DNA of 64,000 nt from Oscheius onirici (GCA_932521025.1 OW051468.1:3968064-4032063); one strand, 5' to 3'; shown: positions 10,377 to 22,616, numbered from the stretch's first letter. The notes: generated by a model from the letters alone, not told the origin. A program made the numbers and translations.

Positions 10377-13073
10377 TTACTCGTCGTCTGAATCGGAGTC
10401 TTCGGTGTACTCGCTTTCACTGGCAGCTTCGCCAGCATCGTTCTCCTCATCGGTCATCTCGTATTTCGGCAGAACAACCTGTTTGGCTTCTTTTACTTCG
10501 ATCTGAACTCATTTCTATAAAAATCTGATTAAAAAGTACCTTGAATTCAGTAAAATAGTCTGCATCCATATACGAGTCGGATCTGACAGCCAGCTGACAG
10601 TTCATTACACATTTGGCCTCCGGAGCAGCGAATCGAATATCGACCGACTGTTCATCGACGAGAGTTTTGCACGCGACAATGTGTGAAAGCAATTGTTTTT
10701 CCTTCTTCCTGTCGACCAGAGCCAGTGTCAGCCACCACCACTCGAATTTCTCGTCTGGGAAGTAGGGGCAGTGAACGGAATGAGTTTTGTACGATTTCGC
10801 CTCCAAATTGGGCTTCTTCTGGGCCGACTTCCAGTGCTCGTCTTCGAAATCACTGTCGTCATCATTACCGCTCGGAGCGACTTCTGAGCCAGATTCGGAG
10901 CCCTAAAAGATACATTTTCCAGATGGAGAAATGATGACTAACAGCATCCTCGTTATCACTATGATCGGCCTCCTCTTGTTTCTCTTCTGTCAGTTCTTCC
11001 GTGGCCGTGCTCGTCGTCGCCGCAGTTGTCTTCTTCTGCGGCTTGGCCTTCTTTTTGTTTCCGCCAGTCTTCTTCTTCTGGTGAGACTTTTCCCACGGTT
11101 TCCTCTTCGGCTAAACTTCCAATGGAAAACAGGCATCAAAAAATCTCACTTTAGCATCAGCTGGACTGGCGTCTGCGTCCTTGTTCTCCTGTTCATCCTC
11201 GCTCTCGCCACTCACATTGTCACTGTCGTCTGCCTCGTCAGATCGAAGTCGCTGATCTTCCAACCCGGCAACTTGAGGATCGAGAAGACTGTTTCTGGTG
11301 AGGGTGACACGAACGGTGACTACACATCCGGCAGTAACCTCGTGAGCATCATCTTCTCCTTCCACTGAAACCAAAATAAATTCACTATCTTATGAAAGAA
11401 CTGACCCATGATTTGAGTTTTGATGCTGAGACGAGGCATCATTGATAGAACAACGAGAATGTCGCGATATTGATGATCGGACAAAGTTCTTAGGGTATTT
11501 CGGCGTTTGTCATTGTCCAGAGCGGCCAAATCTCCACAGGAGAAGATCTTGTTCTGAAACGAATTTGAAATAAATGGGAAACATACAGAACATACTCTTT
11601 TGAGGAAGTTTACGTTGGATTCGGAGAGATGAGGTAGCTGCATGAGAGGACTGTTCTTCTGCCAAAGACCCTGAACCAGCATGGGCAGCAATCTCTGAAG
11701 ATTCTCGATGGTGTCAATAGAGACCTTGGTCTGCGTGTAAAACGACAGCTGAGTGGCCAAATTGATCATTTCTTCGACAAGACGAGGAGATCGAGCCAGG
11801 ATATAACTGAAAGAGATTTTAAAATTTAAAAGTAAGAACAAAATACCTCTGATCGTGAGGAAGGACATCAGATTCGAGAGGAATTCGCGAAAGATGGCAG
11901 TGAACGAGGATACGAGCTTTGAGAGCGTACGGAAGAGAAAGAGGCCGTTCTTTGTTATTTTCTCCGAGAGCAGGAAGCTGTTTCATCAGTCTAAATACGC
12001 TGTCTAAAAAAACATAATAAAATCTAACCTGGGAAGTTCGTAGTCGTCCGATTCGCGCTCAACAATCTCCTTGTTATACTGCTTCCAAAATTCAAAAGCT
12101 CCTGAGAAAACGCGAATCATTCCTGAACAGTCAGTTGTTGGAAATAATTGAATGAATCAATACTGTTCATTTCCATCTTGGGATTCTTGTGAAGGAAGTA
12201 GTAATACAGTTGGGTAGTGTCCAGCAGTACCTTGTCCACGTTGTACTTGATGGAATTGTACCACCACAGGCCCTAGTACGTAAGTTGTTCGAGAATCAAA
12301 GATAAAACGCACAACGACCGTGGGAAGGATGATCATGAAGACGAGAGCGTAAAAAGCTAGCAGCCAAGTTCCGTACTCCTTGCTTACAAGCCATTTGGGC
12401 AAGGCTATTCCGAAAGTGGTAGCCTTGGGCCCATCGGGGTTACCGTACTTTTCCCAGTTTTCTTTCGATTCCTCATTTGTCAGAGCCTGATTGAGTGATT
12501 GGACAACTTTAAATTAATAAGTTACCTGATACGCTTTGGCGATTTTGTCGAAAAGAACAGCGTCTCCTCCGCGATCAGGATGATGAGTTTTTGTCAATTC
12601 ACGATAAGCTTTCTTCACTTCGGGAGTGGCTGCGCCCTAAACACTTAATTAGGACACAAGAATATGTACAGAGATAAGTAAATGTACAAACCTGATCGAG
12701 ACCGAGAATCGTGTACGGATCGTATTCTTCGTGGACAACTTCAATCTCGGAGACCTTTTTGACGAGAAGAATGAAGAGAATCCAGGCTACCGTCAGCGAA
12801 ACGACTTTGATCGTCTTTTTCGTCTTGTGCCACGGCCGTTCGTTCCTTTTCCGCTCTCTCTTGGATTGACATTTGTCACATTGACACTCCTTTTCGTCGA
12901 TTTTAACGGCTTCCGCTAAAAGATGAAAATCAAAGCAAATTCTAAAGCTGCTTACTTTTATCACCGATGGGGAAGAAGAAATATGTGGCCGGTAGCAAGA
13001 GTAGCGCATAGAATGAGACTAAGACGTAGTAGAAAGTGTTACCAACCTCATCGTATTCGAATGAGGCAGCCAT
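10377..13073 (-). CDS. dnj-29: SEC63, translocon J-domain protein
   Basis: An ER membrane protein that recruits the Hsp70 BiP to the Sec61 channel. The N-terminus starts MAASFEYDE and has TM1 (FYYVLVSFYALLLLP). A loop with CQCDKCQ follows, then TM2 (VVSLTVAWILFILLV) and the J domain YDPYTILGLDQ...ELTKTHHPDRGGDA with the HPD triad near 12575. TM3 is WLLAFYALVFMIILP. The Sec63/Brl region follows, including the FN3-like part FEWWWLTLALVD. The C-terminus is a strongly acidic tail rich in Asp, Glu and Ser, as in other SEC63 proteins. Introns are short. The gene converges with the glutaredoxin gene (226 bp between stops). The match in domain order and length is good. Confidence 0.92.
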
Positions 13074-14278
13074 TACCTGAAAGATATATTGGAAGCTCTC
13101 TAAACCGGAAATTGGCAAGATTGGAAGAATTTTATGAAGGGTTATTCGACTGTTGTGCCTACATCGAGCTGTTGGATTCTAGAAAAATAAAATAGAATGA
13201 TTAAAAATGAGTAGATGACGATGTTTTCAGAGCAACACGTCTTCAGTTGGTAGTTTCAGCACTGGTGCCAAATTGACATAGCAGGCAAGTCGTGACAGGA
13301 CCCCTGCGCCAATTTGAACAATCAAACGGCTTCTGCTCCTCGGTCTTCTCATCGAATTTTTCTTTGTTTTTATCTGCTCACATTTTGCTTCATTAGAATG
13401 TTAGAAAGACGCAAAACGAGCAGAAGTTAGGGTTTCTGACTGCTTCTACATTCATAGACAAGCTACATATTTCTATCAGCTTTCCTTGTTTTGATTGATT
13501 AGGAATGATTCACGCCATCATTCTTTCGAAACATCTATTTTAAAATGCGCTACCGTCTGTGTGTGTGTGTGAAGCTGAGATTTGTGGCTCGTGTATTGCA
13601 AGCGTTTAGTGCGCCGCGCGTGCAACCCGGGTTCGATCCCCGCCGGGGACTAATCTTTTTACTTTGTATTTTTGAGTTCCAAAGGATGATATCAAGTGCG
13701 TGCAAGTGTTTCTTTTTCATGTTTTGCACTTTTGGGACTATTGCGAGCCGCAGGCGAGGTGTAAGTCAGAGGGACAGAAGGACAGGGACTGTCACTTTAA
13801 CTGTTATCTGTTTTGAAAAAGACAAAACTAAGTCCCTTAGCCCCGGAGGGGCGTAGCACAACTTGTGTTTTGTATCTTTCAATTCTTCCAATTTCTATGC
13901 GTCCGAACACCCAAAAGCCTGCCTATAGAAACCATATGTCTTTCACATCAATTGCCAAACACCGAATTCACCAACGGCACGTGCGTTATCGTTTTGTACG
14001 AAAATAAGTACATCGACTTTTTGATGCTAGAAAACGCAGTGATGTCCTAGACCACATCATAAGTTTAGTTTGTGACAGACGGCCTTGTCCCGTCAATCCG
14101 CTGGCAGACACTGACCATAATCTCGCCGCTGACTATAACGCGTACCTCATTATATCCAGCTTGCTCCCAAGCTTTATTATCCAAAAGACTGACCTGTTCT
14201 CCCAGTATCCGATTGTTATTTTCTTATCTAAAGCCTTCCAGGTTAAACCTTCGACTCCGCCACCAGAGTAGCCGGAAA
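13074..14278. other. Intergenic with tRNA-like SINE remnant
   Basis: Apart from the tRNA-like block at 13583-13652 and the short GC-rich palindromic tract agccccggaggggcg near 13840, nothing is recognised. The region lies between the divergent starts of SEC63 and the TLC-domain gene and must hold both promoters. Confidence 0.5.
13583..13652 (+). repeat. tRNA-derived SINE-like fragment
   Basis: The segment ends in acccgggttcgatccccgccggggac, a perfect B-box (GGTTCGATCC) in a T-arm-like setting with a CGGGGAC acceptor-like end. The 5' part does not pair with that end, so it is not a functional tRNA. Similar tRNA-like blocks occur at five other places in the window. Confidence 0.55.
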
Positions 14279-15534
14279 ATGGATGAAGCAAGTGACCATC
14301 TGCTCTGGTGGACAAAAGACCAATGGAAAAACTTCGGCTTGGGAGTCTTCTGGGTTAGTTTCGTTACCATGTCGTGCTAAATCGTTTCAGGTCATTCTAT
14401 CGTTCGGAGTCTATAGATTCATGCAATTTGTGGCCAGATGGTACCTCTTCGGCAAGTGTACCTTCCGCACATTCTCCTATTTTGGTCTTCGGAGAGGAGC
14501 CCGCGACAGTCGAACTCTTTCGGTCAGTTTTATTTTAATCCTAACCACCCATTTAAAATTTCAGGCTGTTCCTCCGAACAAGAAATGGCGAATTTCGAAC
14601 GAGATAATTTCGCTTATTCACTCAATTGTCAGCGGTCTTTGGGCCGGCTATGTGCTGCTCTACTATACTGAATTCACGAAGGACATGGTCAATTATCGTG
14701 TCGGCGTAGCTGTCAATCTGGTATGTTATGTTCTCCTGTATCATCTTTATTTGTTCAGCTCTTCATGTCAGCAGGGTATCTCCTTCACGATCTCTTGGAT
14801 CTCTTGGTCAACGAACAATCTGCCCGTATTATGGAGCTCCTTTTCCATCACGTGGTCGTTCTTTCTGCTTTTACTATTACACTGGTTTGGTCGTTTTTTT
14901 AACGTTCTTACTCGTTATTTCAGGTCACGAAACAGTACTTGGGCGTCGTCGTCTTTGGTCTACTCATGGAACTGAACTCGATTTTCCTTCATTCTCGCAG
15001 TCTTCTCAATCTGTACGGGTTCGACAAGAAATCAGTTCCTTTCCGGATAGTTGCTCTCCTCAACATGATTACTCTCATCGTATTTCGCATGTGTGTCTCT
15101 GCTTATCTCGTCTACTGGACTGTAAGTTGATCTCTTTATTTCTTCTAACAGATGTTCAGTTCACAAGTATATTCTTTACGAAAGACGTCAGCCCATGGTA
15201 TTTGGCTATCATTGTGGCTCTCGTCATTTTGTCCCTTGGAACCACTAATACAGTTCTCGCCTATCGTGTTATGGCGGCAGACGGACTTCTAGGTAAATTT
15301 TGTCGTTGTTCAATAATTTGCACTTTTCTTTCAGGCAAAAAACGTGCTAGGAAATCTCCACGAGCCACTGAGAGCACAGTAGTTGATGTCGAAAATGGAG
15401 AAAACGGCGAAGCCGGCATTGAAGGAGATTCCGACAGTTCTGAAGACACGCCGCCTCACGAAGTAGCTGTACAGACCGAAGTTCATCGACTCGTCGACGA
15501 TTCGACACAAGTAGATACCCCCACAGTTGCATAA
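14279..15534 (+). CDS. TLC-domain multi-pass membrane protein (TLCD1/2, FLD-1 type)
   Basis: The start MDEASDHLLWW is in frame with a splice to VILSFGVYRF. The protein has five or more membrane segments and a TLC (TRAM-LAG1-CLN8) core: KWRISNEIISLIHSIVSG, AGYLLHDLLDLLVNEQSA, ELLFHHVVVLSAF and LLMELNSIFLHSRSLLN. The paired His (FHHVVV) and the ELNSIFLH block match TLCD1/TLCD2 more than ceramide synthases, whose Lag1 motif is absent. In animals these proteins limit incorporation of long polyunsaturated fatty acids into membrane phospholipids (C. elegans fld-1). The tail is acidic and hydrophilic, with many Ser-Asp/Glu pairs that could be CK2 sites. Six or so short introns interrupt the frame. 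Confidence 0.85.
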
Positions 15535-15885
15535 TCATATTTCTACATTCTTCTCAATTGCGAAGCTTTTCTCCTACGGTTAGTAAGTCCCTTTTTTGCG
15601 CAAAGTGCAATCCCATTCGATCCTCTCATAGCTTCCATCTCGCATATCATATTGCCCTTGTACAGAATCTCTATTTATTTGTTATTTCGTCCGACCTTGC
15701 AACCGTTCATAATTTATTGTTGCCGTCTGTGAACGCTCTTCTCATTCTTTAATATTAGTCAAATTGTCCATCTTTATAGCACCATGAACGATTAAGTATT
15801 GCATAAACTTTGTCTTCTGATCTATTTGGACTTCCAAGTAGCTGTGTCTGGACTTTGGCTGGTGATTCTAATTAATCTTGATAGT

Positions 15886-16908
15886 ATGCGTGACACATCT
15901 GGTCAGAGTTCTGAATCGAAAGAAGAGGATATTATGAGCGAAGTCAGAAGCAGGCGGTATTCTTGTTTCTATGAGTTTATCTTACTCGAAAGTTCAGTAA
16001 TTCGTTGCGAAGTTCTGTTCGCAGTCCCTTGAACACTCCCGAGTCAGCTGGAACAAAAAGTGGAAGAGTGAGCAGGGCTGAAGAAGAAAAAGACGGAGAA
16101 ACAGTCGATCCAACTCCAAAGAACCCGAGGAAAACGGCGTCCAGAGGAAACGTGAGCCTATTTTTGTTTCGGACTGTATCAAATACTTTCAGAACTGTTC
16201 TGCCAGATCCAGAAAGAAACCCAGTCTCGATTCTACTTCTCATGTAACCTTTTTTTAACTTGAGCAAAAACATATTTCAGAGTACAGTCAGTTCTATCCC
16301 AAAAGAATCCGCCAGAAGGTCTCGAACGACGAATGGAGATGCTCTTGTGAAGCGAAGAAGACCTGTCAAAACTGAGAAGAAAGACGAAGTTCAAACCCCT
16401 TCCAAACCTCTTCGAGGAAAAGGTTAGTCCCTCTTTGCTTTGCTTGCTAAATATAGTTAAGAAGCAAAGTTAGTGGCTCTTCGTGAAGAACACCATCAGC
16501 TGTCCTCGGATGTACGTAAATTGAAGCGCGAAGTCGACATTTGGAATAATCGGATCAAAACGAGTCGTCGACTGGCCAAATTCGCTAGAGAAATCAAGCC
16601 GATTGAGGACGAAATCAAGAAGTTTGAACCGGAATGGAAAGAGCTCAAGGCGAAGATTGCTGGTAACAAAGAAAAAATAGAGAAGAACGAGAAACATGTC
16701 AAAAAGATGCTTGTCAACGTGAAAACTGTTTGCGACGGAGCTAATATTCTCATTTCTGGCAAGCTTTCTCCTCCAGCTCCTGACAAGCCAAGTTTCAGAA
16801 AATCAGCTGTCGGATGTCAAGGAATGCGTCACTTTTCTGAAAAGTTTGCCTGCTCGTGAGATGGCCGCGATTCGTGAATCTGCAAGCAAAAACCTTGCTT
16901 GTGAATAA
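15886..16908 (+). CDS. Coiled-coil protein, function unknown
   Basis: The N-terminal half is Ser/Arg/Lys-rich and low complexity, with SP/TP sites such as RSPLNTPES and DPTPKNPRK. The C-terminal half is a charged coiled coil (ALREEHHQLSSDVRKLKREV through KEKIEKNEKHVKK). Five exons are joined by typical gt-ag introns. I then place a GC-AG intron (gcaagc...tttcag, 16760-16800), because after it the frame reads NQLSDVKECVTFLKSLPARE and closes at 16908; reading through would instead stop at 16859. The stop overlaps an AATAAA. It ends 26 bp from the end of the convergent PARN-like gene. I do not recognise the family. A chromatin or spindle role is possible but unsupported. Confidence 0.7.
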
Positions 16909-16934
16909 AACAACTGCTTTCATTACTCGTAGTA

Positions 16935-19382
16935 CTAATTTGGATGTCGAACCCGTTTAAAAACATAACACAGACAAAGAACAACAAGACCAGAAAGTGA
17001 TACATACAACAATTTGGACATTCGGCTATCTGATAACCTGTTTGCCGAGAAATCCTTCTGCTCTCGACTGGAAGTCAACAATTGGTCATAGCTTTTTGAT
17101 GGGTTGTTGGCAAGATAATAGTCGTCGTGGGACGTGAAAAAATGGCAAACTCGTGCGAAGCTAAACATTTATTTTAGAACGAAATTGAACAACTGACCTT
17201 TTAGTGGTATTCGTTGCTAACAAGAGATCGACGCCATTTGTTCGTACTTCGACTCGAAATCCGCCCAGGACACGAGAAAGATCATCTTGAAGACGGAGAC
17301 ATTCTTCTGAATCGACCTGGAAATGATGCTGTTTTTTTAAATTGATTACATACACTGATAGGAGGAAGAACGGAATCAACCACTCGACCGACAAATTGGA
17401 CGAATCGCTCGTTTTCAGAAATGTAATGAGGCCAAACGAGATTGCGTCTTTTCCTGACTTGAATGATGTCTGGACGCTTGCCGACAGGGTCATCGCCTAA
17501 CTTAAATTGGCAAATAGAAGAAGATTGGACAAAGAAACGCACAAGATAACAATGTTGGCTGTCGATGAGAGGGATGGGAATCCGATTGATGACTTTCGGC
17601 TTGAGAACGATCAACAACTTTTGAAAAGGCCAGGGGAATGTCGACGGTTCCGGCGAAGAGCATCTACAATGATAGATTCTGAGAATAAAGAGAAAAATTG
17701 CTTTGAAAAGGCGTAAAGATGGGCCATTTTGATGAAGATCTGTCCTGTAACAAGTGCGTCGTAGCCAGCGTTGTGAAACTGTTTATATTCCATGAAATCA
17801 GATGGGATATGATCTCCGATGATTATTTCTGGCGTGTCGAAAGGCAAAATAGTTCCACAGGAAGGTCTGGAACTGAATGGATTAGGTCTAGACGCCCACT
17901 TACGAGTCAAAATAGCATCCGAGAGTTTGAAGAGACAGATCTCCAACGCCCTGTGAAAAAAAGTGTTCCTGTAGAGCGGCCGCTAGAACTTTTGTATCGA
18001 TGACGGACGGAAAGGATGCCGTCATTGAAGACTTCCATTCAGCATAGTTTTCTAGAAAGAGATTTGAACAAACAATTTGTAATAGTTACCAGGTAAATCG
18101 GCGTCGAAATAGTGGTAAATGTACATAAAGTCGAGCAGACTGTTGTGGCCAACAACTGGCTTTTTGGATTCAGAAATGACGGCGAATATTCGCGAGACAC
18201 CGAGCATTTCATTCAGGAAGCCTTTCAGGTGAGTCTTGTGTCTCTTTCGTTCGGAAGAATTTCGGAAAATCAAGGGAGTTTCAGCTACGTACAGCTGAAA
18301 GAAAGCTGTTATCGGGAACTAGAAAAAACTGACCAATGTCTTTGATGGGTCCACTTGAAAATCGAAAAATGGAAATTCTTGACTGAGAACATGAACGATG
18401 GCAGCTGCTTCAACTGATGACAGCGCACAGTCCCACAGAACTGCCTCACTAAAGTTGAAATAAAAGAAATACGAAAAAATCTCACTTTTCTCCGCCGGAC
18501 ACGTCGAAACCTTCCTCCTCTTGATGCCAATCTTTCGTACAGAGCTCTATGAGTAGTGGACGAGCTAATCTGACACGTTCGTCGCGGCAGAAAGACGTCT
18601 TTTCAGCTGTTTCACTCTCTCGTTTCAGTGGTTCGTCTTCTACCGTCTGAAAGAAGAGAAATGAAAACCTGTTCATTTAGACTTACTGCTTCGAGAAGAA
18701 TCTTCATTTTGATCATTTCTAGGCGTTTTTCGAGATTGTCGGTCAATGTGCTGAAATAGTTTTTAGAAGCAACTTGAATGGCACTGACTCGTAGTCGAAT
18801 GTGCCGTTGACAACTTCTTGTTTAATCGCAGAGTATTCGTTTTTGTTCAGATAGGTCACGCCTTCACCGACGAACTGAAGAGATTTTAGAACAGAATAGA
18901 GCATAAGCAAACCTTGTTAAAATCAAAGTTGTTGTGGGCCAGAAACGTGAGCGCACTCAAGGAGAAGGAGAAAACTCTTTTGCACAGTCTTTTGAACAGA
19001 TGAATGGTGAAAACGTCGACTTTGAAACTAAAAAACAAGAGCTGAATGAGATAAAGGCAAAAAACCTGTTTCCGGCTTCTTTGAAACAGGCGACGCCTAA
19101 TTGACAAGGTGGAAACTTTTTCACGCTCTCACAAAGCTTGATATATCTGAAGCAAGGTTTTATTGGGATATTTAGCAAGAACCTTTCTGATGGAGAGTCG
19201 AACAAGCTGACAGACTTCGGATTACTGGAAGAAGGCAATCCGAGAAATTCGAGGTCTATTGCTAAAGGTTCGTTCGTGAATCCGAGGAGAAAGGGAAACG
19301 AACCTATGAAAGAAGAAGCTCTGAGCGCGGACTCGAGATCGGAAAAGCATTGGGAGAATGTATAATCTCCTATTTCCACCAT
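16935..19382 (-). CDS. parn-1: PARN/PNLDC1-type 3'-5' poly(A) exoribonuclease with C-terminal TM
   Basis: A DEDD-family 3' exonuclease. It starts MVEIGDYTFSQCFSDL, then AIDLEFLGL supplies the Asp-x-Glu pair. FLAHNNFDFNK follows, then VVGHNSLLDFMYIYHYF, whose first Asp is the next metal ligand. Near the end of the fold comes FHNAGYDALVTGQIF, with the DEDDh His and last Asp. The C-terminus has a basic linker and a membrane segment (KLLYVSLSGLVVLCLCYVF) followed by KRVRHPN. A tail anchor is typical of PNLDC1/Trimmer, which trims piRNA precursors on the mitochondrial surface; C. elegans PARN-1 also trims piRNAs. Ordinary PARN lacks it and carries an RNA-binding tail. I favour the trimmer type. 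Exon junctions were judged by eye, so some residues may be off. Confidence 0.85.
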
Positions 19383-19671
19383 CACACGTGGTTCCTGAAA
19401 AGTAATGGCTTTATGTTTACTGTTAGAGAATAGAAGACAAGCAGTTTTCTAAAAAAAAAAAACTTCCACCGTTTGAATCGCCGCTTTTTTTGTACTTGGG
19501 AATTACCGCCTTCCTAGACCGAATTTCCAAATTTTTTTCATTTGTTGACAAAACAACCTCAAAGGGCTCTCTTTTTCTGTTAAAGCGAGCCTCTCCTTAC
19601 TGCCTCTTATCTCAGTGTACTAGCCTCTTATCTAAGTTCATGAATGCAGCCAAAGCGGGGGCGCCGCTTTG

Positions 19672-19742
19672 CTCGCATGGCCTAGTGGATAAGAGCGTCG
19701 ACTGTGAAACACATGATCAAGGTTCGACTCCCCGTGTGTCAA
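19672..19742 (+). repeat. tRNA-like SINE module
   Basis: An A-box-like TGGCCTAGTGGATAAG and a B-box GGTTCGACTCC are spaced as in a tRNA, with an anticodon-like loop ctgtgaa. The acceptor arms do not pair, so it is a tRNA-derived repeat rather than an active tRNA gene. Confidence 0.6.
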
Positions 19743-20093
19743 AAGTGTTCGATAGGTCTAACGTTCTCTTTTGTTTATTATTCCACTTCGAAAAACTAAT
19801 TTTTCTTCAAAAATTGTTGCACTTGTCTCATTTTCACTACGACTAACCTCGCAACTTGACTGACGATTTTCATACCGAAGGCGGGATTTTTAGCTTTAAC
19901 ACTGTCCTGCCAAGTTGTGGAACAGACGAAAAACTACAAGTTTGCAGAACATCGCAAAACTCAAAAACCAGTTTCTTCGTGAGAGACTGTCAGCGCGCTG
20001 AGCCATCTAACCGTCCTCTTCAACTGGTGGTTCCGCCGCTCTTTGAGTCCTCTGTTTTACATAAACCTCTTTGAACGTATATGCAAAAAAACC

Positions 20094-20163
20094 GACAACA
20101 CAAGGAATTGAACCGGTGACTTTAAAATTAGTAGAAACATATCATATCCACTGCGCCAGTGTC
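20094..20163 (-). repeat. tRNA-like SINE module
   Basis: On the minus strand it shows TGGCGCAGTGGATAT followed by GGTTCAATTCC, the two internal Pol III boxes at tRNA spacing. Arm pairing is poor. The orientation is opposite to the copy at 19672-19742. Confidence 0.55.
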
Positions 20164-20176
20164 CTTTGTAGGCGAA

Positions 20177-20227
20177 ATTTTGCGCGCGAAAATTCAAACG
20201 GGGGGTAGAGCTACCCTCGCTTTAATA
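20177..20227. repeat. Dispersed GCGCGC / GGGGGTAGC repeat
   Basis: The order gcgcgcgaaaattcaaac, ggggggtag and ctcgctttaa recurs as a reverse complement at 26811-26862, and in part in the arms of the palindrome at 34069-34482 and beside the one at 28277-28485. It is a short dispersed element of unknown class. Confidence 0.6.
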
Positions 20228-20835
20228 GGCCGAAAACGAAACAAAGACCTTCCTTTTGTCTGAACAGAAAAAGGTGGACCGAAAGAAACGCGACCGAGTC
20301 ATTCTCGCCGTCGAAAGATGCCAAAGACACTGCTTCTTCTCCTTTTCACTTTTGCTGTTGCAAAATTATGGTGCTTAGGAAAGAAAAAAAAATAAAGCAC
20401 AGAAATGATGTTTTCGCCTTTTCCTTCTAGTTTTGCTAGATCTTTGATATCGGAATGTACGTATCTGATGTAAAATTTTATGCCGAATCGATTAATAATA
20501 GTTCGGAACCCAAAAACGAGTGTAAACCGTCGAAAATGCAAAAATAAAAATTTTGGGATGAGAACGTGTCGGGACCAGTTGCAATCGTGACGGAACCAGC
20601 GCAATTGGTCTCGCAGCGATTTTTTTGAAGCCGGAGACACGCTTTAATTCTTTTCTCTGATTGATAAGTTTGTTCTGAAGCGAATCTTTCGAACAACACC
20701 AGTCGTTAGACTAGAAATATATTCCGCAGCAGAATATCGCTGCGTACACCTTTCTTCCACACCACATTTGATGAAATTTATTTGAATACGCCTGTTTTTT
20801 CTCATTTTCAGTCATCTAAAGGACTCGTAGAAAAA

Positions 20836-22616
20836 ATGGACCGAATTCCCAGTGGAGGAGATCCTGAGAAATATGGTTTGTTCCAAATCTGACGGACATC
20901 ATTTACCGGTTTTCAGACTCATGGCCAGGTCAAAGCAACCCTTCGCCGCCAGTTCTAGCTGGAAACGATGACAATCTTGTCAGTATTTCGATTGGAATAG
21001 CAGAGTAAGCCTTTTTTTACTATTAGTTCATAAAACCTTCAGGTTTGTATCGCGCGTATTCGTCACTCATCCCTGTACCGTTATCCGACGGCAATGTCAA
21101 GTGCATCAGTTTGCCAGGTCCCTTCATCTGACCCCATTCACACTGGTCCCTGTGGCTTGCAACATGATTTCTAAAGAGGTAACGTGTACGTTTACGTATA
21201 ACTTTACTTTTTTCCAGGGTGTGCTAACATTTTGGAAGGGCACAATCGGTACATGCGTCGTGTGGGGATTGTCAAACGTCACTCAAATAGTTCTAGGCGA
21301 TCTTTTCGGTTTACCAAGGTGTAGCCAAATTATTTCTCATAAACATCTACAAGAATTTTAGAAAAGTTGTACTAAATGGAAGTAGCGAGAAATATTGGCG
21401 TCATCTGGTTCTCAAAGCTTGCACATTGTTCACAATGACTCCGTTCATTGTCTCCGGATTCACAGAAACTGTCCGAGTAATATTTATACTTTTGGCTTTC
21501 AAAAAGAAATTCAGAGCGAAACAGGACTCGGAAAAGACGACAACAAAGTTCTGGACGTCATAACGAAGGGCATTGACCGGATGAGATTCCTAATTTTTGG
21601 AGCTCGTGATTCGTCCCGTCGCTTCTCGATTCTCCAGCTTGCTCTTCCCACGACAATTCTTGGCACTGTCCATTACGCCTTGGAAAACGCCCTTCATCGA
21701 CAGTTTTTCCTCATGGCCAAAAGATACATCGTATATTTTTTACATTCTCCCATTCATTCATTTCTATTCAGAATCGCAAACCAGAAGCGGAAAAATCAAA
21801 GTTCCAACAGTTTGTTCCGATGATGTTTGCCAGTTTATCTTCGTCCGTCCTGACCGATTTCATCTTGTTCCCTTTTGAAACTGTCGTTCATCGAATGTAC
21901 ATCCAGGGGACGAGGACCTTGATTGATAATCTGGACACGGGAGTCGGAGCCGTTTCAATTACAGTCAAATATAGCGGCTTTTTCGATTGTTTCAAAAACA
22001 TTGTCGAAAGAGAAGGATTTTTCGCTTTATACAGCGTAAGTTTTCCAAATGTTTGAATCAATTGGAATTTTAGGGGATAGGTGCTCTTGCCATGCAGTAT
22101 ATGTTCCACTACGCTCTTCATCAATTGGCGCGAGTTTGTTTCGATCGTGGATCAGAAGTTTTGCGGAAAGCAACAAAAAACCACCATATGACTCCTCCTC
22201 TGTCTACCAACACGAGTTTCACTAGTATTTTCTTCTGCTTTAAACCTCATCTGAATTCAGGTCAGCTAGCTGGACCATCTAGTCAGCCACTTTCCGGTCC
22301 ATGGTCACAGCAGCTCTCTCCCGTAACCACTCCTAAAAAGTGAACTTTCTCCATGATTCTTTGTTATTTACTGTTCAGAGCAGCACCAATAGCTTCCCCA
22401 CCACGAGATCCGACCCAGTTCCCGACTTTCGGGGAGTCTGTTGCTCAACTTGATCCTTACGGGACTCCAACTTTCCACACGAGTAGACCTAATGTATTCG
22501 GAAGTCCTCCAAGGTTGTTTCCGTTTTTTAAAGAAGACAATGTGTCCGTGTTTAGGAGCCATCGAACATCACGAAGTGCTTTGAATACAGATCACTCTGA
22601 CCCTTTCAGCGGATAA
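20836..22616 (+). CDS. SLC25A46-like outer mitochondrial membrane carrier
   Basis: This matches SLC25A46, a degenerate member of the mitochondrial carrier family that sits in the outer membrane and acts in mitochondrial dynamics and lipid transfer. The key blocks appear in order: VFVTHPCTVIRRQCQVHQFARSL, SLHLTPFTLVPV, GVLTFWKGTIGTCVVWG, LPRKVVLNGSS, then DFILFPFETVVHRMYIQGTR, TLIDNLDTG, FERE-like GFFALYSG and LAMQYMFHYALHQ. The block PxETVxHRxxIQGTRTxIDN is the SLC25A46 hallmark. After the carrier fold there is a Ser/Pro-rich tail of about 110 residues, added by two further exons; this tail is longer than in the human protein. It is the first gene of a same-strand trio with gaps of 210 and 159 bp. 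Confidence 0.9.

Larger units (their letters stand above)
19383..20835. other. Repeat-bearing intergenic region
   Basis: No gene is supported. It holds two tRNA-like modules (19672-19742 and 20094-20163), a copy of the GCGCGC...GGGGGTAGC repeat at 20177-20227, and poly-A runs. It lies between the divergent starts of the PARN-like gene and the SLC25A46-like gene. Confidence 0.55.

Noticed and set aside
13074-14278. Candidate bacterial-type operon or horizontally acquired block
   Set aside because: No intronless long frame or change in coding style is present anywhere in the window.
19672-19742. Possible true tRNA gene
   Set aside because: A- and B-boxes are good but acceptor arms do not pair. 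The same is true for the modules at 13583, 20094, 27433 and 56772, so all are called tRNA-derived repeats.
20299-20640. 113-residue minus-strand open frame near the SLC25A46 gene
   Set aside because: Basic, low-complexity translation with poly-Phe from an A-run; no start or splice support.
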